From contig JAJYGE010000492.1 in NCBI GenBank assembly GCA_021785155.1, positions 1 to 20,086 on the forward strand: a DNA stretch of 20,086 nucleotides. The letters are read 5' to 3'. This document shows, one piece after another, positions 16,498 through 20,086 of the stretch. Positions within the stretch are counted from its first letter, which is position 1. Each line of letters starts with the position of its first letter. Origin of the DNA: Planctomycetota bacterium. GTDB taxonomy: Bacteria > Planctomycetota > Phycisphaerae > WQYP01. Under the pieces are notes generated by a model. The model was not told the origin of the DNA and did no database searches. It was given only the letters and a program-made list of their open reading frames with translations. The position numbers were made by a program, and so were the translations under genes.

Positions 16498-17469
16498 ATG
16501 CGCCGACGCCGCGTTTACCGTACAACTATCATTTACTTTCTTCTGCTGGTTGGCGTGGCCGTTCTTATCCTCTTCGCCATTTACAAACCGCCATTGTTGC
16601 GAATGGCCAAACCAACGCCGGCAATCGCGGCGACTGCGCCGGATATCCGAGTTCTTACCGCCAACATCAATCTGCTGCGTCCCAACGAGGGCATTCATCG
16701 CTGGTCCATACGCCGGGATGTCCTGGTTAAAGTTTTACATGCCATCAATCCCGACATTATCGGCATGCAGGCCTCAACGCCCGCCCAAACCGCCTGGCTG
16801 ATACCCCAGTTGCCGGTCTATTCCCATTTCCCTGATGGCGCGGCTATCCACAGCAATCTTGCCGCCACCCTGGCGGCACCACTTAGCACCTGGAATCAGA
16901 TCTGGTATCGCACCAGCCGGTTCAAACGACTGGCAGGAACTTTTGGTAGAGTGCGACCGCATCATCCGCAAAGCAACCCCACAGAAAACACCTATTTCTC
17001 ACTGGTGGTGCTGGAGGATCGTGCCGGATATTTTCCAGACTTGATCGTATTGGATGTGCATCTGCGTCATTGGGAAACCAACGCCGTGGTAAGTGCGGAA
17101 AAACTCCATGCGATTTTATTGCAATGGCAGAGGCGCTATCCCGCGGCCCGCGCCATTCTACTGGGAGATATGAATCATTCCCGCACCGATCACGCCGTTT
17201 ATCAGGCGTTGCTGGGAACCGCAGCCACCGTGCCGTTACGGGATACCTTCGACTACGCGCAACATAAGCCGGGAGAACAATGGGGCACATGGGAAAACTA
17301 CACACATCATGTCTATAGCCCCTGGCCCACCGATCTTATTTTTGTTGCACCGACACTGTCTCATCTACCGGCACAGATTATCCAATACCACATGCCCCCC
17401 GCGAAATACCCTTCCAAGCACCTGTTTGTTTTAACAGTTTTGACGCCTGCTGCGCAAAGCCCAAAATAA
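16498..17469 (+). CDS. Membrane-anchored endonuclease/exonuclease/phosphatase-fold protein, catalytic site altered
   Basis: A basic N-terminus (MRRRRVYR), one membrane helix at about 10-28, then an EEP (DNase I-like) domain, probably outside the membrane. Recognisable parts are RVLTANINLL with N56, VLKVLHAINPDIIGMQ in degenerate form, LDVHLRH (185-191), LLGDMNHS with D224 and N226, PTDLIFV with D279, and a final H308. The metal-binding glutamate normally after GMQ/GLQ is alanine (A92), and the aspartate of the SDH motif is lysine (K307). Activity may be lost or changed. Family members cleave nucleic acids or phosphoesters. It starts three bases after the SDR stop; the ribosome binding site is weak. 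Confidence 0.8.
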   Translation: MRRRRVYRTTIIYFLLLVGVAVLILFAIYKPPLLRMAKPTPAIAATAPDIRVLTANINLLRPNEGIHRWSIRRDVLVKVLHAINPDIIGMQASTPAQTAWLIPQLPVYSHFPDGAAIHSNLAATLAAPLSTWNQIWYRTSRFKRLAGTFGRVRPHHPQSNPTENTYFSLVVLEDRAGYFPDLIVLDVHLRHWETNAVVSAEKLHAILLQWQRRYPAARAILLGDMNHSRTDHAVYQALLGTAATVPLRDTFDYAQHKPGEQWGTWENYTHHVYSPWPTDLIFVAPTLSHLPAQIIQYHMPPAKYPSKHLFVLTVLTPAAQSPK

Positions 17470-17785
17470 TTGCACCCTGTTACCGGTTGGCAATTATGGC
17501 AAGGGAGATTTCCGGAGCCGCAATATGTGCCTTGTAAACATTCCATAAGGTTCCTGATGTCCAGGAGCCTCTGCAAATCAGGCCAATATGCGGCAGGGAC
17601 CAGCGCCGTGACCACAATGTGAAGACCCTTGTCGCGCGGTAAAGACCACGGCATTTGTGTTGTGGCCAGTTCCGGCCACGCCGCGCAAAACACCGGGGCA
17701 CCGCACGGACTTGCCGCTGGCGTCGGATAAGCGTAATCTTTCCCGTCTTGGCGGCATGGTCGGAACGCTTGTGCGATCTGATTAA

Positions 17786-17817
17786 ATGAATGGTTGTTAT
17801 AATGAATGGTTGTTATA
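17786..17817 (+). repeat. Perfect 16-bp tandem duplication
   Basis: ATGAATGGTTGTTATA occurs at 17786-17801 and again, immediately adjacent and without mismatch, at 17802-17817. The unit is not a multiple of three and ends 10 bases before the pheT ATG, so it lies outside the coding region. It duplicates the promoter core described separately. Confidence 0.9.
17795..17803 (+). promoter_or_regulatory. Extended -10 promoter for pheT
   Basis: TGTTATAAT is a perfect extended -10 element (TG, one base, then TATAAT), created at the junction of the two repeat units. Such elements can work without a -35, and none is seen at normal spacing. The second unit gives the weaker TGTTATATG at 17811-17819. A start near 17810 would leave a leader of under 20 bases before the ATG at 17828. 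Confidence 0.5.
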
Positions 17818-17827
17818 TGGATGTAGT

Positions 17828-19849
17828 ATGAAAATTGCCCTGAATTGGATTGCCCGGTATCTCGACGCTGTTCCATCCGCGGCCGCGGCGCAGGAAGCTC
17901 TGATTCATGCCGGATTGGTGGTGGAAAATATACATCACGTCGATAGTACGGATGTGCTGGATGTGGAAGTTACCAGCAATCGCACGGATTGCTTAAGCCA
18001 CCTCGGCCTGGCGCGGGAACTGGCGGCCTTGTTCAAACTTAAATTCACCACGCCGGAAGTGAATCTCCCCGAAGCCGGTGCCCCGGCGGACAGTCAGATC
18101 GGGGTTAAGATTCTTGTGCCGGAAATGTGCGGCTATTACTCCGCCCGGCTGATCCGCAATGTAAAGGTCGGCCCGTCGCCGCCATGGCTGCGCACAGCAC
18201 TGGAATCCGTCGGCTTGCGCAGCGTCAATAATATCGTGGATGTCACCAATTTCGTGCTCATGGAAACAGGCCAGCCGCTGCATGCGTTTAACGCCGCTCG
18301 AATTAGCGATCACCGTATTGTCGTCGATACGGCGGCGGATGGAGAAATCATCACCGCCATTGATGGCCGCGCCTATAAGCTCAACGCTTCCATGATGGTC
18401 ATCGCGGATGCCGCCGGTCCATTGGCCATCGCGGGCGTGATGGGCGGCCAATCCAGTGAGGTCACCGATTCCACGCGGGATATTGTTCTGGAATCAGCGC
18501 AATTCAACCCCTTATCCATTCGATCAACCGCCCGCGCGCTGACGTTATTCAGTGATTCCTCTTTCCGTTTTGAGCGGGGCATTGACCCCGCCATGGCTCA
18601 ATACGCTTCGCGCCGTGCGGCTGCACTGATTCTGGAGGTAGCCGGCGGAGAGGTGGCTCCGGGCTGCGCAGCAGCGGGAAATATCAAGTCAGCCCCCACG
18701 ATCGTAACGTTGCGGCCCCAGCGGCTGGCGGAGATTTTGGGCGTACAGGTGCCGCTGGATGAGGTTCTGGACATTCTCCAACGGCTGGAATTATCCCCGG
18801 AACTCAAGGATGGCACTGTCTCCTGTTCGATACCGAGCTTCAGATCGGATATTTCCCGGGAGATAGATTTAATTGAAGAAGTTGCTCGACTCTGGGGTTA
18901 TGGCAACGTCCCGGTAAACAGCATTATTTCCCACCGCGTGCCATCGGCTGATCACCGCACCGACGCCATGCGGACTATTCGCCGCACGCTTTGTGCCTGT
19001 GGATTTTCGGAGGCCATTACGCACAGCTTTGTCGGTCAGGTCGAGGCCCGGCAATTTCTGCCGGCCGGGACAGCGCCGGTGCAGGTCAGTGAACTGGTGC
19101 GCAAAGCGGAAAATGCTCTGCGCCCATCCATTTGGACGGGCCTCTTGCGGGCACGGGCTTTCAACCAGAATAATGGCAATTCCAATGCCCACCTGTTTGA
19201 ATATTGCAGCGTCTTCTGGCAACCTTCATCGGCGGATAGTTCACCCAAAGAGCAACGCCGCATCGCACTGATCGCGGATGATGTATCCCAGGTTCTCGGT
19301 GCCCTGCGGGAGGTTCTGGAGCGGCTCAACCCCACCACCCGATTGACCGTGCAACCGCAAGATGGCCCCGGATTGGTGCCCGGTATCGGCGGACGATGTG
19401 TGATAAACTGCAATCAGGTGGCAACCGATATTGGCTCGGTTGGCGTGATCAGTCGGGAAGTTGCGACTTTTTATGACCTGCGGAATCCGACGGCGGCGGC
19501 GGAATTGGATTTGGAATTACTTGTGTCCATTTTCACGCCCATTCGCCGCGCCCAGCCACTGCCGCGCTTCCCGACGATACAACGGGATCTGTCCATTGTT
19601 GTGGCCAATGCGGTGCGCTGGGCTGATATTTCCGCGGCAATTCACGCCGACAATATCCAATTTCTTCAATCCGTTGAATTTGTCGGTACTTTCCGCAATG
19701 CGCAAATCGGCTCCGGCAAAAAAAGCGTTACGCTGACCCTGGTATTCCGTGACCCGCAAGCCACGCTCAGATCAGAACATGTGGATCAGCAGGTAAAGAC
19801 CGTTTTGACACTGCTGGCGGGCCGCTTCAACGCCACCCTACGGAGCTGA
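17828..19849 (+). CDS. pheT: Phenylalanine--tRNA ligase beta subunit, short form
   Basis: The beta subunit of the alpha2-beta2 PheRS, which charges tRNA-Phe. The 673 residues run from MKIALNWIARYL (B1) directly into DVLDVEVTSNRTDCLSHLG (42-60). The EMAP-II-like tRNA-binding OB domain, normally about residues 40-150, is therefore missing. Next are the B3/B4 editing domain (VNNIVDVTNFVLMETGQPLHAF), B5 (about 290-362) ending SFRSDISREIDLIEEVARLWGY, the catalytic-like B6/B7, and the C-terminal anticodon-binding FDX-ACB domain (about 580-673, PLPRFPTIQRDLSIVV). The ATG at 17828 matches the family start; the frame extends to 17786, but that part is the tandem repeat and promoter. GGA lies six bases upstream. 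pheS, the usual upstream partner, is not in the window. Confidence 0.96.
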   Translation: MKIALNWIARYLDAVPSAAAAQEALIHAGLVVENIHHVDSTDVLDVEVTSNRTDCLSHLGLARELAALFKLKFTTPEVNLPEAGAPADSQIGVKILVPEMCGYYSARLIRNVKVGPSPPWLRTALESVGLRSVNNIVDVTNFVLMETGQPLHAFNAARISDHRIVVDTAADGEIITAIDGRAYKLNASMMVIADAAGPLAIAGVMGGQSSEVTDSTRDIVLESAQFNPLSIRSTARALTLFSDSSFRFERGIDPAMAQYASRRAAALILEVAGGEVAPGCAAAGNIKSAPTIVTLRPQRLAEILGVQVPLDEVLDILQRLELSPELKDGTVSCSIPSFRSDISREIDLIEEVARLWGYGNVPVNSIISHRVPSADHRTDAMRTIRRTLCACGFSEAITHSFVGQVEARQFLPAGTAPVQVSELVRKAENALRPSIWTGLLRARAFNQNNGNSNAHLFEYCSVFWQPSSADSSPKEQRRIALIADDVSQVLGALREVLERLNPTTRLTVQPQDGPGLVPGIGGRCVINCNQVATDIGSVGVISREVATFYDLRNPTAAAELDLELLVSIFTPIRRAQPLPRFPTIQRDLSIVVANAVRWADISAAIHADNIQFLQSVEFVGTFRNAQIGSGKKSVTLTLVFRDPQATLRSEHVDQQVKTVLTLLAGRFNATLRS

Positions 19850-20086
19850 AACGCGTATACCGGGATTGAAGACCAACTATTGCGCCTCGGTGTAGGGCGT
19901 CGTGGCAATATTCCCGGGCACCCGTGGCGGCGGCCGCAGAGAAGAGAACAGTAGAGAGTTGAGCAGTAGGTAACTGTTTACCGCTCCGCGGCTCCAGCAG
20001 GCAAGTTCAGGAGGAGTCGATCAGGACATCAGTAAGCAGGCCGGGATTTTTACCGGCCCAAGCGTTCATGAGAAGAGTCGTGATCG
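19850..20086. other. 3' end without recognised gene
   Basis: Contains a bulged hairpin (GAGC 19961-19964 and GGTAA 19969-19973 pairing with TTACC 19978-19982 and GCTC 19983-19986) and a stem GGCCGG/CCGGCC at 20039-20058 with an eight-base T-rich loop. Neither is followed by a T-run, so termination after pheT is unproven. A strong Shine-Dalgarno-like AGGAGG at 20009-20014 has no start codon at working distance. An ATG at 20068 could begin a gene beyond the edge, but nothing supports it. Confidence 0.4.

Larger units (their letters stand above)
17470..17827. other. Intergenic stretch upstream of pheT
   Basis: About 358 bases between the EEP gene and pheT. No plus-strand gene is visible. A minus-strand frame stays open from 17876 to 17361, crossing the whole gap, but has no recognised motif. 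A 6-bp inverted repeat GTGGCC/GGCCAC sits at 17662-17679. The right end carries the tandem duplication and promoter of pheT. Confidence 0.5.

Noticed and set aside
17786..17827. Extended start of pheT at 17786
   Set aside because: The extra 14 residues are encoded by the tandem repeat containing the promoter core; the family start is the ATG at 17828.
20009..20014. AGGAGG as the ribosome binding site of a gene at the right edge
   Set aside because: No ATG, GTG or TTG lies 5-10 bases downstream.
20039..20058. GGCCGG/CCGGCC hairpin as the pheT terminator
   Set aside because: The T-run is in the loop, not after the stem, and it lies about 190 bases beyond the pheT stop.
1..20086. CRISPR array, tRNA, rRNA, transposon or phage element
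   Set aside because: I saw no regularly spaced repeats, no tRNA T-arm pattern with matching stems, no transposase or integrase motif and no terminal inverted repeats.

Overview
The window reads as a chromosomal segment of a moderately GC-rich bacterium. It is densely coded: 17 well supported protein genes, no rRNA or tRNA, no CRISPR array and no recognisable insertion sequence. Gene content points to the Planctomycetes, perhaps Phycisphaerae. The peptidoglycan run ftsW-murG-murC-murB-ddl-ftsQ stops without ftsA or ftsZ, there is a bacterial deoxyhypusine-synthase-like gene, and MurG, MurB, MiaB and PheT all carry lineage-type variations. This placement is inference from content; no phylogeny was run.

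Left part (1-4600): a 440-base gene-free stretch precedes a deoxyhypusine-synthase-like polyamine enzyme (+). Convergent to it is a minus-strand group read from right to left: a ModF-like ABC ATPase, thioredoxin reductase (trxB), and an RluA-type rRNA pseudouridine synthase. The synthase starts with TTG inside the trxB stop codon.

Middle left (4600-8690): miaB (tRNA methylthiotransferase) and a compact primary-like sigma-70 factor lie on the plus strand. Thioredoxin and a RidA-superfamily protein follow on the minus strand. Thioredoxin and its reductase are thus in one neighbourhood but in separate transcription units. A 505-base divergent region then separates ridA from ftsW. It holds a perfect TATAAT, two mutually exclusive hairpins and a possible 46-codon leader ORF that ends in a TGATG overlap with ftsW.

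Middle right (8686-15624): ftsW, murG, murC and murB are joined by stop/start overlaps (ATGA, ATGA and a 41-base overlap). After about 100 bases come ddl and an FtsQ-like protein. Together they cover transglycosylation, lipid II synthesis, UDP-MurNAc formation and its coupling to L-Ala, D-Ala-D-Ala supply, and a divisome anchor. murD, mraY, murE and murF are not in the window.

Right part (15682-19849): a short-chain dehydrogenase and a membrane-anchored endonuclease/exonuclease/phosphatase-fold protein with two altered catalytic positions form a tight pair. A 358-base spacer follows, ending in a perfect 16-bp tandem duplication that contains an extended -10 promoter. Then comes pheT, a short form lacking the EMAP-II-like tRNA-binding domain. 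The last 237 bases hold no recognisable gene.

I see no clear new multi-gene system. The signals most worth testing are the ftsW leader, the duplicated pheT promoter, the degenerate EEP protein and the non-standard active-site positions in MurB, MurG and Ddl.
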